A DNA stretch of 64,000 bases from Cyanobacteria bacterium FACHB-502 (GCA_014695325.1 JACJNZ010000039.1:682001-746000), one strand, 5' to 3'. Shown: positions 44,584 through 54,865, counted from the stretch's first letter. A program made the numbers and translations. The notes: a model not told the origin generated them from the sequence alone.

Positions 44584-45909
44584 ATGAACTCTGAACCTGT
44601 GAATTCCTCCTGTTTCCTTTCTGTGGCGAGTGAGTTTCCTTGCGTGATTCCCAACCCCTTTTCATCTGTCGGTGATCTACCGGATGCCCCCATCCAGACC
44701 AATTCCTCCACTCCTCATTCTCCTGTCGGGGTCAATGCTGCCCCAGTCAACCATACTTCTGAATATTCAGCGGCAGACTTGCAGCTTCGGGAAGAATTGA
44801 CAGCGAAATTACTGAGTGAGCTTGAAACTGAAGCAATATCTCACCTTCCCTCGATCCGTATCCTGATCGATCGCATCCTCACCGAAGTAGAACGTATCTG
44901 CGACAAAAGCGATCGCATCCGCAGTTCTGGGCAGCAGCAAACCTGGCTAATGACGCTGGCACAGCATCGGCTGAAAAAGTGCCTGAGCTACTACAAGCTA
45001 GGCTCAAAGCGAGGTCGGGTCGAACTGCATAGCCATCTCAGCACGATGGTTTACCGTCACATTGTGGCAACCCAGACCCAGATGGGCTTTAGTGCCCGCT
45101 ATGGGCTGATTGAAGACTTTTTGCAGGGATTTTACATCGAAGTGCTCAAGGCGTTTCGGCGCGAGAACATCCTGCCAGAGGATTACTCGCCGCGCACACG
45201 ACTGGAACTAGCAGAATATATGGCATTTACCGAACACTATGCCAAGCGCAGAATTGCTCTTCCCGGACGGCGCACCCAGCAGCTCATTGTCCTCCGCGCT
45301 CAGGGATTTGCTCACCGTCAGCCTCCCGAAACCGCGATCGACTTAGAAATGGCGATTGAGAGCGCAAAAAGCGAAGAAGCTGAACAGCACAGCCGATCGC
45401 CTCTGGTGCAGCAGGTGCGGGAACAAATGACGGCGGAAACGACTGATCCAACCGATTTTGTGTTGCGCGATCGAGTCATCACCGAGTTGATCAGCTACCT
45501 CGAAGCGCAGGGACAGCCCGACTGTGTCGACTATCTCACCCTTAAGCTTCAGGATCTCTCCGCCCCGGAAATCGATGAGATTCTCAATCTTTCGCCCCGG
45601 CAGCGCGACTATCTGCAACAGCGATTTAAATATCATGTCGAGAAGTTTGCTCGCTCGCATCGCTGGCAGTTGGTGCATCAGTGGCTCGGCGCAGACCTTG
45701 ATCAAAATCTCGGAATGCCGCTCCAGCAGTGGGAAGCATTTCTTCAGCAGTTGACCCCAGACCAGCACCAGCTTTTGCGGCTTAAAACCCAGAAGCACAG
45801 CGATCAGGAAATTGCTAAAGCCCTACGCTGTACGCTGAAACAAGTTCAGAAGCGGTGGGTTGCCCTGCTCGAGCTAGCTTGGCAAACACGCAACAGCACA
45901 ACCAGCTAG
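44584..45909 (+). CDS. HetZ-related putative DNA-binding protein
   Basis: A 441-residue protein with two C-terminal helix-turn-helix-like segments: SAPEIDEILNLSPRQRDYLQQRF and HSDQEIAKALRCTLKQVQKRW. The central LIEDFLQGFYIEVLKAFRRE and LELAEYMAFTEHYAKRRI blocks resemble, from memory, the cyanobacterial HetZ-related family. HetZ itself acts in heterocyst differentiation, but related proteins occur in species that lack heterocysts, so this gene does not prove differentiation. The ATG at 44584 is preferred over a TTG at 44494. The gene ends two bases before the convergent ferredoxin gene. Confidence 0.6.
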   Translation: MNSEPVNSSCFLSVASEFPCVIPNPFSSVGDLPDAPIQTNSSTPHSPVGVNAAPVNHTSEYSAADLQLREELTAKLLSELETEAISHLPSIRILIDRILTEVERICDKSDRIRSSGQQQTWLMTLAQHRLKKCLSYYKLGSKRGRVELHSHLSTMVYRHIVATQTQMGFSARYGLIEDFLQGFYIEVLKAFRRENILPEDYSPRTRLELAEYMAFTEHYAKRRIALPGRRTQQLIVLRAQGFAHRQPPETAIDLEMAIESAKSEEAEQHSRSPLVQQVREQMTAETTDPTDFVLRDRVITELISYLEAQGQPDCVDYLTLKLQDLSAPEIDEILNLSPRQRDYLQQRFKYHVEKFARSHRWQLVHQWLGADLDQNLGMPLQQWEAFLQQLTPDQHQLLRLKTQKHSDQEIAKALRCTLKQVQKRWVALLELAWQTRNSTTS

Positions 45910-45911
45910 GC

Positions 45912-46223
45912 TTATGCTTCCTCTAGCGGGTGAAAGCGGGGGTGAAGCAAATTTCTGACGGGGCGATCGCCTTCCAGGTGTTCCTTCACAATGGTTTCTA
46001 CGTCCGATCGCTGAATGCGGCAGTACCACTCGCCGTCGGGCATGATTCGCACTGTGGGACCAGAGGCACACTGCCCCATGCAGCCGCTTGCTGTTGCCAT
46101 GACCCCTGCGGGAACCATGGCTTGAAACGCAGCCAGCACCTCGGCAGAACCCTGGCGCGTACAGGAACGATGCTGACAAATCAGCACACAGCGGCGTTTA
46201 GCAGGCAGAGAAGAGTGCTGCAC
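45912..46223 (-). CDS. Thioredoxin-like [2Fe-2S] ferredoxin
   Basis: A 103-residue protein with the four-cysteine pattern of thin [2Fe-2S] ferredoxins: CQHRSC (residues 16-21), then GCMGQCASGP (Cys 48 and 52). The pattern also matches the NuoE/HoxE ferredoxin fold. The electron partner is unknown. The start is GTG at 46223 without a clear ribosome site. It converges tightly with the HetZ-related gene and is followed upstream, after 30 bases, by a 2TM gene on the same strand. Confidence 0.82.
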   Translation of the reverse strand: MQHSSLPAKRRCVLICQHRSCTRQGSAEVLAAFQAMVPAGVMATASGCMGQCASGPTVRIMPDGEWYCRIQRSDVETIVKEHLEGDRPVRNLLHPRFHPLEEA

Positions 46224-46253
46224 TAGAGAATGGAGACGAGAGTTTTCCTGGAG

Positions 46254-46724
46254 TTACACGCTTAACCAGCGATCGAGCAAGCGAGTGACAGAAGTTTTAA
46301 GCCTGCGTTTTTGCTGCCACCGTTTGAACGCGCCTTCGTAGGATTCCCCCTGAAGCTGAAAAGTTTTCCATCCATCCAGCGTAACTGCTAAGGCCCAGGG
46401 AAACAGAATGTAGAGCAACCAGCCCGCCGCGCCTCCGGTTAGAGCATTGAGCGCAACCAGAAACAAACTCACAATCAAGAACCGCCCCAGTCGATGCCGA
46501 AACTGCTGCTGCCGATGCCGATCGAATGCCACTCGATCGATCGCCTCTCCGCGCTGGGTCATCCATTCCCGCTCTGCTGCCGCCAGTTCTCCCGGAGCGA
46601 TATTCAGCTCTGCCGCAATCTCAAGCAACTGATCGCGGGTCACGTCTCCGGCTTCCACCTGACGAACGATCGCCAGATGCAGAATTTGCTGCGCGTCTTC
46701 CGGGCTATAGAGTGGGCTAGACAT
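46254..46724 (-). CDS. 2TM-domain protein
   Basis: A 156-residue protein with a cytoplasmic helical N-terminus (residues 1-75; SPEDAQQILHLAIVRQ) and two membrane segments at about 80-98 (RFLIVSLFLVALNAL) and 102-118 (GWLLYILFPWALAV), then a basic tail. This is the 2TM layout, seen alone or fused to other domains. The N-terminal region resembles SHOCT/DUF1707-like helical modules. It lies 30 bases upstream of the ferredoxin gene and may be co-transcribed with it. Confidence 0.75.
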   Translation of the reverse strand: MSSPLYSPEDAQQILHLAIVRQVEAGDVTRDQLLEIAAELNIAPGELAAAEREWMTQRGEAIDRVAFDRHRQQQFRHRLGRFLIVSLFLVALNALTGGAAGWLLYILFPWALAVTLDGWKTFQLQGESYEGAFKRWQQKRRLKTSVTRLLDRWLSV

Positions 46725-46960
46725 GGCGGTTTGTCCTGAAAATTAGCTCTGAGTTAATGCTAGACAATTTTGGGCGAGACAGAAGGGAAACATGTTGATG
46801 GGGTGTTTGAGAAGTGTCAGAGATTCGACATTGCCCCCAAATTCCCCAATGCCGGGTAACTTTGAAAACCTTCAAGAGAGCAGGGTTCCTCCCCAAATTG
46901 GCTCGCAAGGGGCGGTTCGGGCAACAGCGTAACTTCTCCAAAAGCCTCTTCGTCCTCAAT

Positions 46961-47353
46961 TTAGTCCTGAATATAGTCCTGTCCGCTGATCAGCGCGGCT
47001 TCTGCTCGGACAAATTCGCGTCCCAAATAGGCAGCGTGATCCAGGTAGGTAATGGGTGCAGGTTTCGTTTCTTCAAAGATTTTGATGCAGAGTTCTTTTG
47101 CCGTTCTGCCTGTAAACAAAACTGTAGGGGTGCGCTCGACCTTGACATTGCAAGGCAGAGGTTCACCTGTTTCGGGATCGCAGGCTAAACCTTTGTCGTT
47201 AATCGTATTAGTGTAGTGCTTAGCGCAGATTAACCCGGCTTCGCGATCAACATAAATGACAAAGTATCCTGCCGGATCGAGTTCAATGTAACGATTAGAA
47301 AGTTTATTATCGAGTGCTGCTAAATTTTCAGCCGAGGTTGGAACGGTGTACAT
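46961..47353 (-). CDS. DUF4346-family protein
   Basis: A 130-residue cyanobacterial protein with RYIELDPAGYFVIYVDREAGLICAKHY split over two beta strands, GRTAKELCIKIFEE, and the C-terminal LDHAAYLGREFVRAEAAL. This matches DUF4346, often annotated as dihydropteroate-synthase related because some members are fused to that domain. Here it stands alone. The enzyme itself (folP) is 16 kb away. No strong ribosome site precedes the ATG. Confidence 0.75.
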   Translation of the reverse strand: MYTVPTSAENLAALDNKLSNRYIELDPAGYFVIYVDREAGLICAKHYTNTINDKGLACDPETGEPLPCNVKVERTPTVLFTGRTAKELCIKIFEETKPAPITYLDHAAYLGREFVRAEAALISGQDYIQD

Positions 47354-47538
47354 AGTTCAGAAAGGTTCAGGAAAAGTTCAGAAAATAGTTCAGGAAACGG
47401 AAGTAGGGAAAAGAATGAACAATTCTTTCGATCGAATGACCACAATGAGCAAGCCTTGATCTAGTGTAGTGCGATCGATTCTCGTTGACGGAGTAGGGAA
47501 TGCCGAATCGAATCTTTGATCGGGTTGACCGATCGGAT

Positions 47539-49296
47539 TTACCGCTTGAGCTGCCAGAGCCGACCTTCTCGATAGAAAGACTGCAACGACCAGCCTTTTT
47601 GCTCGATCGCCGATCGCAGTTTTTGGGAGGGACGAAAGAAAATAACGTTGGATTCAGGAGCGAGTGGATCGAGATTGGGCGTTTCGCTGGCGGTGTAAAG
47701 CCTTACTTTGTCGGTCAGTCGAAAGCTCAGTGAAATCAGATCACCTGTGTTGGTGTAGTCGTCGCCGATATCGCTAACCAGAACTGGATTGCTCGTTTCT
47801 GCTTCTCGATTCACAATTTGGGCAACTTCGGCGTTTGAATAGCTCAAATCCTTGCTCCACCAGGTTTGTGCTGCCGCGCTCAGACTGCAAGAGATCAGGC
47901 TTGCCGTAAACACAGCGGTTAAAATGCCAAACCAGATTGATTGCTTTCCCAACCCTTGCGCCAAACGAGCAGAAAGCGGGCTCGATCGCCCCATCGCCTT
48001 CTGCCAAAAAGCAGGCTTACTAAACAGCGCAACGCCAAATAAATAAGCTACCGCAAGCTGAATCGCCGGATAGCACGAAACCAGATAGCGACTTACTGCC
48101 GATCGCTTTCCGCCCAAAAGCACATCTGCCAGCACCAGCAGCAGAAAAGGAACCAGGAAGTTTAGCAGCACAAATAGCCAGGTCTTGCGCGGAGCGGTTC
48201 GATACAGTAGCACCATTCCCATAAACACCAGCAGCAGAAAAGGAATTCGCACCAGATAGGTGACAGGATTGTTGAAGCCAAAGTCAAGATCGACAAACAG
48301 CGACGTAAAACTAAGTAGCCACAGCTTGATCAAATAACCAAAATCAGTAGGCACTTGCGCCCAATCTGTTGTTGCTAATGCCCGCTGACGATTAAAGTAC
48401 ATCACCGCAATCCAGGGACTGTAGAGAATCAGAGCTTCCAGGACGGCGATGCCAAACTGCAAATAAAGGCGCAAATTGCCAAAAGGTGGGCGATCGAAAA
48501 CCAGCCTCCTGATCGGAAAACTAAACTTGAGCCGCCGACGCGGAGCCGCCGATTTTTCTTCGGGATTGAGGGATTCGCGCTGAGCCGGGTCTGGTTTGTC
48601 TTTGTTCGGCTCCGGTCTACCCACCAACAACACATAAACTCCATGAGCTGCGATTGTCAGTGCGAAGAATGGATGGGCATACAGCCCAAGTGCCAGGCTC
48701 AGCATATACAGCCCCCAGTTCCACCAGGTAGGCAGCCGGATTGCCTGCAGCAGCAGCCAGCTACTTCCAATCACGATCGTCGTCAGCAGGCTGTATTGCC
48801 GATTCGTCTGGGCAAACAAAATGTCATAGGGGGAAAGAGCCAGCAGAGCCGCTGCCACCAGTGCCGCCAATCGGGAACCAAATAGCTCGATCGCCAGCCA
48901 ATACATCATGATGATTCCGGGCAGGCTCAGCAGTGCAGGAAAGAGGCGAGTTTCTGCAATTCCACTGCCGAAAAGCTTCATCCAGAACCGGGATAGCACA
49001 AAGTAGAGCGGTGGATGCTGCGGATCTTCGACTGCTAAAGAATAAATCGTATCGGGAAAGGTGCTGCCCGGCTTTGGCTGCTGATACCACTGCAAATTGG
49101 GCGCGGGAATAAACCGATCGCGAAATAGGCTGCTGTCAATTTCATGACGTGTATAGCCTGCCGATCGCATAGAGGTATAAACTTCGTCGTGCCAAAGAAT
49201 CTTGCGATCGAGATTCAGAAATCGAAAGCCAATTCCCAGCACCAGTACGCTGATCAATAACCACCGCAGCCCAACTTGAAGCGAACGTCGTTTCAA
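47539..49296 (-). CDS. GT39-type multi-membrane-span glycosyltransferase
   Basis: A 585-residue membrane enzyme of the dolichyl-phosphate-mannose transferase type. The first loop carries WHDEVYTSM, the acidic pair being the catalytic DE of GT-C enzymes. About eleven hydrophobic segments follow, from ALLSLPGIIMMYWLAIELF to ALFSKPAF. A charged cytoplasmic-looking loop at about residues 230-265 breaks them. A soluble C-terminal domain of about 120 residues ends the protein. The start is TTG at 49296, supported by AGAGG eight bases upstream. It would transfer a lipid-linked sugar to proteins or glycans outside the membrane. Confidence 0.83.
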   Translation of the reverse strand: MKRRSLQVGLRWLLISVLVLGIGFRFLNLDRKILWHDEVYTSMRSAGYTRHEIDSSLFRDRFIPAPNLQWYQQPKPGSTFPDTIYSLAVEDPQHPPLYFVLSRFWMKLFGSGIAETRLFPALLSLPGIIMMYWLAIELFGSRLAALVAAALLALSPYDILFAQTNRQYSLLTTIVIGSSWLLLQAIRLPTWWNWGLYMLSLALGLYAHPFFALTIAAHGVYVLLVGRPEPNKDKPDPAQRESLNPEEKSAAPRRRLKFSFPIRRLVFDRPPFGNLRLYLQFGIAVLEALILYSPWIAVMYFNRQRALATTDWAQVPTDFGYLIKLWLLSFTSLFVDLDFGFNNPVTYLVRIPFLLLVFMGMVLLYRTAPRKTWLFVLLNFLVPFLLLVLADVLLGGKRSAVSRYLVSCYPAIQLAVAYLFGVALFSKPAFWQKAMGRSSPLSARLAQGLGKQSIWFGILTAVFTASLISCSLSAAAQTWWSKDLSYSNAEVAQIVNREAETSNPVLVSDIGDDYTNTGDLISLSFRLTDKVRLYTASETPNLDPLAPESNVIFFRPSQKLRSAIEQKGWSLQSFYREGRLWQLKR

Positions 49297-49332
49297 CCGC
49301 TATCCCTCTGATGACATTCTGAAATTGTTACC

Positions 49333-49791
49333 ATGAAAGCTAATTTTATGTCACATCCAGGGGCAGAGCGCGTGCGAGCCAAAATTGAAAATGAAGTTTT
49401 ATTGATCCACACTGACGATCTTCCCCAGTATAAAAAGAGCGGATCGATCGTGCGAAACAGCTATTTCTGGGCACTCAAATCGATCGCAGGCAGATGCTCT
49501 TATGGCGAAAACTGGGAATACGAAGCAGAAGTCTGGTTTGCGGTGCAGCGAATGCTGATGTCGTTTAGCGAATCGGGCTATCTGGGCTTAAGCGAAACGA
49601 TTCTCGAATTTCCCCTAGGCACTGAGGTTCCGCCTGTGCTGCGATCGGTTTCTACCTGGATCAGCGAAGAAGAATGGGCAGTGGAAAAGGAAAAGCCAGA
49701 GGATTCGTTTAATCGCTCTGGCAAGCGGGATTTTAATAAGAAAGAGAAGGACGATCGCAAAGAAAAGAAGACGAGTTCGTGGCGACGATGA
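49333..49791 (+). CDS. Hypothetical protein with charged tail
   Basis: A 152-residue protein of unknown function. Residues 1-115 look folded (VLLIHTDDLPQYKKS, ENWEYEAEVWFAVQRML), and the last 35 residues are almost all Lys, Glu, Asp and Arg. There is no signal peptide, Cys cluster or known motif. An ATG at 49348 could be the start instead. The gene diverges from the GT39 gene by 36 bases. I recognise no family. Confidence 0.55.
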   Translation: MKANFMSHPGAERVRAKIENEVLLIHTDDLPQYKKSGSIVRNSYFWALKSIAGRCSYGENWEYEAEVWFAVQRMLMSFSESGYLGLSETILEFPLGTEVPPVLRSVSTWISEEEWAVEKEKPEDSFNRSGKRDFNKKEKDDRKEKKTSSWRR

Positions 49792-50319
49792 AGCAAGCAG
49801 ACAAATTGGAATGAGCGAACACAAATGACCCACGCACTGTGAATCTCAATGCCAAAACCCAGCGATAGTTACCTTCAAGCAATAATCTGACAACCCTGGA
49901 GAGGAAACTGCTTCGCATTGCCTCAGACGTGCCTTCATTGCACAACTTCTTGTCAAACCACGCTTCCCAGCAAACTGAGAGTTAATCAGGCGATTGATTT
50001 TATTCAAAAGCGATAACTAGCATAGCTTGACCCATTCCTTGACCCATTCCTTGATTCATTAGAGTTCTAGGCACTTATAGCACCATGAGCTTGGGAGGCA
50101 TGCTGACCCTCCCCCTAGATCCCTTTTCCCTACTTTTCCCTAGATCCCCTTCCTAAAACGATCGCAGGACTTCCAATTCGTCTCCTCTGCGCCGCTGGTG
50201 TAAGAAGGGGCTGGGGGATGAGGGGAAGTAACCGTTTGGCGTATTTTTCCTTTTGCTATACCCATTTCGAAAAATTAAGCTATACTAAGCGTAGTCGTTA
50301 TGAGTTCATATAAATAGCT
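49792..50319. other. Intergenic region before trxB
   Basis: About 530 bases. Repeated TGACCCATTCCT words occur in tandem near 50030-50055. TATACT at about 50281-50286, in AGCTATACTAAGCG, is a plausible -10 element for the reductase gene. No gene was recognised. Confidence 0.45.
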
Positions 50320-51699
50320 ATGGCAAACCCTACGGTAGAAAACGTTGTCATTATCGGTTCTGGTCCGGCAGGATATACGGCAGCGATTTATGCAGCACGG
50401 GCGAACCTGAAACCCTTTGTGTTCGAAGGCTATCAGGCAGGAGGGCTACCGGGTGGGCAACTCATGACCACGACGGAAGTAGAAAACTTTCCTGGCTTTC
50501 CTGACGGAATCACAGGTCCGCAGCTTATGGACCGGATGAAGGCGCAGGCAATTCGCTGGGGCGCAGAGCTGGTGACAGAAGATGTCACCGAAGTAGATTT
50601 TAGCCAGCGTCCGTTTGTGATTCGCTCAGAAGAAAGAGAAGTGCGGGCACATAGCGTCATTATTGCCACTGGAGCCACCGCAAAGCGGCTGGGTTTACCC
50701 TGTGAGCATGAGTTCTGGAGCCGGGGAATTTCTGCCTGTGCGATTTGCGATGGCGCGACCCCAATTTTCCGTCAGGCGGAACTGGCAGTGATCGGCGGCG
50801 GCGACTCGGCGGCAGAAGAAGCCGTTTATCTAACAAAGTATGGCTCCCACGTACATCTGCTGATTCGCGGCGAAACGATGCGTGCCAGCAAAGCCATGCA
50901 GGATCGGGTGCTGATCAATCCTAAAATTACCGTTCACCGCAATACAGAGGCGATCGATATCTTTGGCGACGAAACGCACATGAACGGCATCAAGATCCGC
51001 AATACTCAGACGGGCAAAGAAGATAGTCTGCACGTTAAAGGGCTATTTTATGCGATCGGTCACACGCCCAATACTTCTCTGTTCCGGGGACAAATTGAGC
51101 TGGATGATGTCGGCTATATCGTGACGCGCAACGATGTTGAAACCAATATCGAAGGCGTGTATGCGTGCGGCGACGTGCAGGATCACGAATATCGGCAGGC
51201 GATTACCGCTGCGGGTTCAGGCTGTCAGGCAGCAATGCTGGCAGAACGCTGGCTCTCAGTAAACGGACTGGCGCAGGAGTTCCACCAGCCTGAAGAAGAA
51301 GAAAAAGCAGTCGAAGCACCGCATCACAAAACAGAGGCTGAAGAAGCGGTTGAATTTGACGTTGCCCGGACGCACCATGAAGGGGGCTACGCCCTGCGGA
51401 AGCTCTATCACGAAAGCGATCGTCTGATCATGGTGAAGTACGCTTCGCCCACCTGCGGACCCTGCCACACGCTGAAGCCAATTCTCAGCAAGATTGTGGA
51501 TGAGTTCGAAGGTCAGATTCACTATGTCGAGATTGACATTGAGCAAGACCCCGATATCGCAGAGTCTGCCGGAGTCGTTGGTACGCCCACGGTGCAATTT
51601 TTCCGGGATAAGGCACTGGTAGCTGAGCTAAAAGGCGTGAAGCCCAAGAGCCAGTATCGCGAAACCATTTATAAATACTCAGCGGTTCCGGTGGCTTAG
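50320..51699 (+). CDS. ntrC: NADPH-thioredoxin reductase C (fused reductase-thioredoxin)
   Basis: A 459-residue bifunctional redox enzyme: a thioredoxin reductase (1-315) joined by an acidic linker to a thioredoxin domain (about 350-459). The reductase has FAD motif [17 protein letters not shown] motif [10 protein letters not shown] and the redox pair CAIC (Cys140, Cys143). The thioredoxin pair is TCGPC (Cys379, Cys382), with Trp replaced by Thr before the first Cys, so the redox potential may differ from WCGPC proteins. In cyanobacteria and plastids such fusions reduce 2-Cys peroxiredoxin. The symbol here means NTRC, not the nitrogen regulator NtrC. It is a single gene. Confidence 0.93.
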   Translation: MANPTVENVVIIGSGPAGYTAAIYAARANLKPFVFEGYQAGGLPGGQLMTTTEVENFPGFPDGITGPQLMDRMKAQAIRWGAELVTEDVTEVDFSQRPFVIRSEEREVRAHSVIIATGATAKRLGLPCEHEFWSRGISACAICDGATPIFRQAELAVIGGGDSAAEEAVYLTKYGSHVHLLIRGETMRASKAMQDRVLINPKITVHRNTEAIDIFGDETHMNGIKIRNTQTGKEDSLHVKGLFYAIGHTPNTSLFRGQIELDDVGYIVTRNDVETNIEGVYACGDVQDHEYRQAITAAGSGCQAAMLAERWLSVNGLAQEFHQPEEEEKAVEAPHHKTEAEEAVEFDVARTHHEGGYALRKLYHESDRLIMVKYASPTCGPCHTLKPILSKIVDEFEGQIHYVEIDIEQDPDIAESAGVVGTPTVQFFRDKALVAELKGVKPKSQYRETIYKYSAVPVA

Positions 51700-51932
51700 T
51701 TTCTAAGTTTCAATTCTCAATCCCACATCGGGTAGAAGTTTGTCCCTAACAGCCAGTTTACTCATGTCGCTTCCCGCAATCGGGATCGTTGGCAGAAGTA
51801 AATAAGCTGAAGGTGATCGACTTTCTACCCGTTTTTTTACAGTGTTTAGAATCAGCAGTTTAGACTCAGCAACTTCTCAATATCTCTGAGTGTCGATCGA
51901 TTTGAACCCTCGCTGTGTCTTTGTTCGCGGTT

Positions 51933-52472
51933 ATGAAATCTTACAAATTGATTGCGCTCTGCTCTACTCTGACGATCGCCGGATGGGGCTGTGCGGATCA
52001 GCAGCTTCCAAAGCAAGTGGAAACCCCGCCGAGTGCCTCGATTGCTTTGCTAACTCCCACCCGCTCCAATCAGTTTGACCCTACAACGCTGCAAGTAGGC
52101 GATCGAATTCAAGGATTGGAAGTCAGGCAGGTTGATGTGCAAAAAGCCTTTGATGGCTCGATGGTTGGAACCGTTGCCTTTCAGGGGGAGGTCCTGCTGA
52201 CGGGCACTTATAGACCCCATCCGCAATCCCCTGATGTTCAGTCTGTTTGCTTTGATGGAGACGCTGCCTCAGCTACCCAACTGCCCCGATTTTTGAATGA
52301 CGATCGCAAAGTCTGGTTCTGCTTTGAAAACCAGGAAGCCGCAATTCAGCAGCTGGGCACGATCGGCACAACCGGAAAAGCGACGATCGTAATTGACCAG
52401 TACACCACTATTCGTCAATTTACCGATGCGGTCGATAGTGCAGTTCTGGTTTGGGTGGTCTCAAAGGAATGA
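51933..52472 (+). CDS. Putative lipoprotein of unknown function
   Basis: A 179-residue exported protein. The ATG at 51933 begins a short signal, KSYKLIALCSTLTIAGWGC, ending in a Cys that could be lipidated, although Trp before Gly is not ideal for a lipobox. The mature part has no membrane helix and one Cys pair, SVCFDGD and VWFCFEN, that could form a disulfide. No family is recognised. It converges with the ABC gene. Confidence 0.6.
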   Translation: MKSYKLIALCSTLTIAGWGCADQQLPKQVETPPSASIALLTPTRSNQFDPTTLQVGDRIQGLEVRQVDVQKAFDGSMVGTVAFQGEVLLTGTYRPHPQSPDVQSVCFDGDAASATQLPRFLNDDRKVWFCFENQEAAIQQLGTIGTTGKATIVIDQYTTIRQFTDAVDSAVLVWVVSKE

Positions 52473-52496
52473 GCCTTAGAAACGATGCCAGAGAAA

Positions 52497-54254
52497 CTAT
52501 GCCAGTTCTGAGAGTTCTGGCTGCTTCTCAAATTCGGGCGATGGCTTAATCTTCCAGGTTTGATCGATCGCCAACTGCAAAACCGACTGATGATAGTTCG
52601 CCAAGGTTGCTCGATGTCCAACGCTGAGAAACGTTGTGCCCGTCTCGTTAGCAGAGTTACCCTGTAACGCTTTCAGGTGTTGATACAGTCGTTCCTCGTT
52701 TTCCAGGTCAAGGGCACTGGTTGCTTCATCGAGAATGACGTACCTCGGTTTATTTAACAGCAGGCGGGCAAAGGTGAGTCGTTGCTGTTCGCCCAGCGAG
52801 AGGACATCTCCCCAATCTTGCTCAGTATCAAAGCCGTCAAATCGCTCCTCCAGTCCACCCAGGTTGACTTGTTCTAAAACTTGCTTCAGGCGATCGTCAT
52901 CTACCTCGAGCTCGGTGTTGGGGTAAAGCAACTGGTCGCGCAACGTTCCCAGCACCATATAGGGACGCTGTGGTAAAAACAAAATTTCCTTCGGTTCAGG
53001 ACATTCGATCGTTCCCTTACCCGAATTCCACAGTCCCGCGATCGCCCTCAGCAATGAACTTTTGCCGCAGCCGCTTGGACCCATGACCAGCAATCCTGAC
53101 CCGCTGGGCAGTTTGATTGTCAGATCTTCAATCAGTGTTCGCTGATAGTTGGGCGTTTGCAGGGTGAGGTGTTGAACGGCGAGGCGATCGGCTGTGACGG
53201 TCTGAATCTTGGGCTTTTGGTCGGTTCTGTCGTCTGCTTGGGCTTCAATCTGCTCTAAAAAGGCAGCAAACGTATAGAGACGATTGATTCCGGCTCCAAA
53301 GGTGGTCAATGCTTGGAAGCGGGCAACCACCACATTGAGCGAGAAAAAGACGCGAACAAATGCGCCCTGTGCCTCAGAAACTTTACCGACTTCCATTTCT
53401 CCCGCAAAAATTGCAGGCGCAACAACCAGGGCAGGCAGAATAAATGGAATGAACTCGTAGGCATTGGTGAGAATATTCAGGTTCAGTTCCCACACCAGCA
53501 GCCGCTTCACGTTGTCGAACACAGCCTGAAACCGATCGCTCACCTGATTGGATTCCCGCTCTTCTCCCCGATAAAAGGCGATCGACTCGGCATTTTCTCG
53601 AATTCGCACCAGGCTAAAGCGGAAATTGGCTTCTTTCTTAAGCTGCCCAAAATTTAACCGCACCAGCGGTTTGCCAAACACCCCAGTGGTTACGACTGTC
53701 CCCACGAGGGCATACAGCACCAGAAAAAACACCAGCGGCTTGGAAATGCCCCACAGCACACTGCTAAAGGCAATCACTGACAAAACAGATTCCACCAGCA
53801 CCAGCAAAAAGGTAAGCGATTCCTGCGTAAAGCTCCGCACGTCTTCCGCAATGCGCTGATCGGGGTTGTCTATTTCTGTGCCAAAAACCTGCAGATTGTA
53901 ATAGGCGCGATTGGCAAAATATCGATCGACAAACCGATGGGTCAGCCACCGTCGCCACTGTAAACTGAGGCGATCACGCAGATAGGTGTACCCTGCCAGC
54001 AAAGGCGCATAAACTACCAGTACACCAATAAAAATAATCACCGTTTGCCAGAATCGCGGCTCATCCTGGGCAGAAAGGGCAGAAATGAGTACCCCCCGCT
54101 TGTTGTTGAGCAAAACACTCAGCCCGGTGTAAGCCAGCAAAAACAGCACCACGCCCAGCAGCAATCCCCGCGCCTGCCATTTCTCATCGCTTGACCAATA
54201 GGACTTGGCGATCGTCCAGAACTGCTGAAAGACGCTGAAATTGAATCGATCCAT
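52497..54254 (-). CDS. SbmA/BacA-like ABC transporter, permease fused to ATPase
   Basis: A 585-residue half-transporter with an N-terminal membrane domain (about 1-320, six hydrophobic segments, including the family block AQDEPRFWQTVIIFIGVLVV) and a C-terminal ATPase. Walker A is GPSGCGKSSLL, the signature LSLGEQQRLTFAR, and Walker B YVILDEATSALD. The LSLGEQQ form fits the ABCD/YddA/SbmA group, whose members import or export peptides, vitamins or acyl-CoA. The ATG at 54254 has GAGG 11 bases upstream; the TTG at 54281 does not. Function in cyanobacteria is unknown. Confidence 0.87.
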   Translation of the reverse strand: MDRFNFSVFQQFWTIAKSYWSSDEKWQARGLLLGVVLFLLAYTGLSVLLNNKRGVLISALSAQDEPRFWQTVIIFIGVLVVYAPLLAGYTYLRDRLSLQWRRWLTHRFVDRYFANRAYYNLQVFGTEIDNPDQRIAEDVRSFTQESLTFLLVLVESVLSVIAFSSVLWGISKPLVFFLVLYALVGTVVTTGVFGKPLVRLNFGQLKKEANFRFSLVRIRENAESIAFYRGEERESNQVSDRFQAVFDNVKRLLVWELNLNILTNAYEFIPFILPALVVAPAIFAGEMEVGKVSEAQGAFVRVFFSLNVVVARFQALTTFGAGINRLYTFAAFLEQIEAQADDRTDQKPKIQTVTADRLAVQHLTLQTPNYQRTLIEDLTIKLPSGSGLLVMGPSGCGKSSLLRAIAGLWNSGKGTIECPEPKEILFLPQRPYMVLGTLRDQLLYPNTELEVDDDRLKQVLEQVNLGGLEERFDGFDTEQDWGDVLSLGEQQRLTFARLLLNKPRYVILDEATSALDLENEERLYQHLKALQGNSANETGTTFLSVGHRATLANYHQSVLQLAIDQTWKIKPSPEFEKQPELSELA

Positions 54255-54433
54255 CGGCTTGGTTTCCTCGCAATCGGGCAATCCGGGGAGAACAAATTGG
54301 TCAGGCAGAAACCCAGCTTATGAATGAGTTGAAAGCGAGTTTTCTACCTTAACCATTTCACCCGGAATAGCTCCCCCAGAATACTGCCCGCAGAGCGATT
54401 GTGTAGCACTCTGGATGCGGGTCGAACAGGCGC

Positions 54434-54865
54434 TTAAACCGAACCGATCGACGGCTGATCAACTCCCGTTCCGGTCTGCTGCGAATTTTGCACGTGAGTC
54501 AGGCGGTTCCACAGCTCGTAATGCACCTCATTTTTAGGACAGTACCAGCTTCCTTCGATCGCCTCCATATGACCCATTGCTGTGAACTCTTCGCGATCGG
54601 GGTCGAGCAGATCCACATAGGTTGCACCCTGCTCTAAGCGCATTCCATGAGGAACGACTGAAATTTGCTTTAGCTCTTCGTCAGTGAAGCTAGTCAGCAC
54701 GTTGTGCAAATCCTTGATGTCGTATGCGGTGGGAAATTCACCACTCTGGCTCCCAGTCACCCGCAATCCCTGATTCTGTCCTGCCATGCTGTGGGGATGC
54801 AGATCCTGATCGAATTCGTCCTGCTTCGCGTCCGTAGGTTTTCCCTGTTTTTGCATTTCAGGCAT
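54434..54865 (-). CDS. Conserved small soluble protein, hypothetical
   Basis: A 143-residue hydrophilic protein. The first 40 residues are disordered-looking, then a compact block DIKDLHNVLTSFTDEELKQI, RLEQGATYVDLLDP and NEVHYELWNRL. Short proteins with this block occur in diverse bacteria, to my knowledge without a known function. The ATG has GGAG eight bases upstream. It stands between the ABC gene and a long gene-poor gap. Confidence 0.65.
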   Translation of the reverse strand: MPEMQKQGKPTDAKQDEFDQDLHPHSMAGQNQGLRVTGSQSGEFPTAYDIKDLHNVLTSFTDEELKQISVVPHGMRLEQGATYVDLLDPDREEFTAMGHMEAIEGSWYCPKNEVHYELWNRLTHVQNSQQTGTGVDQPSIGSV

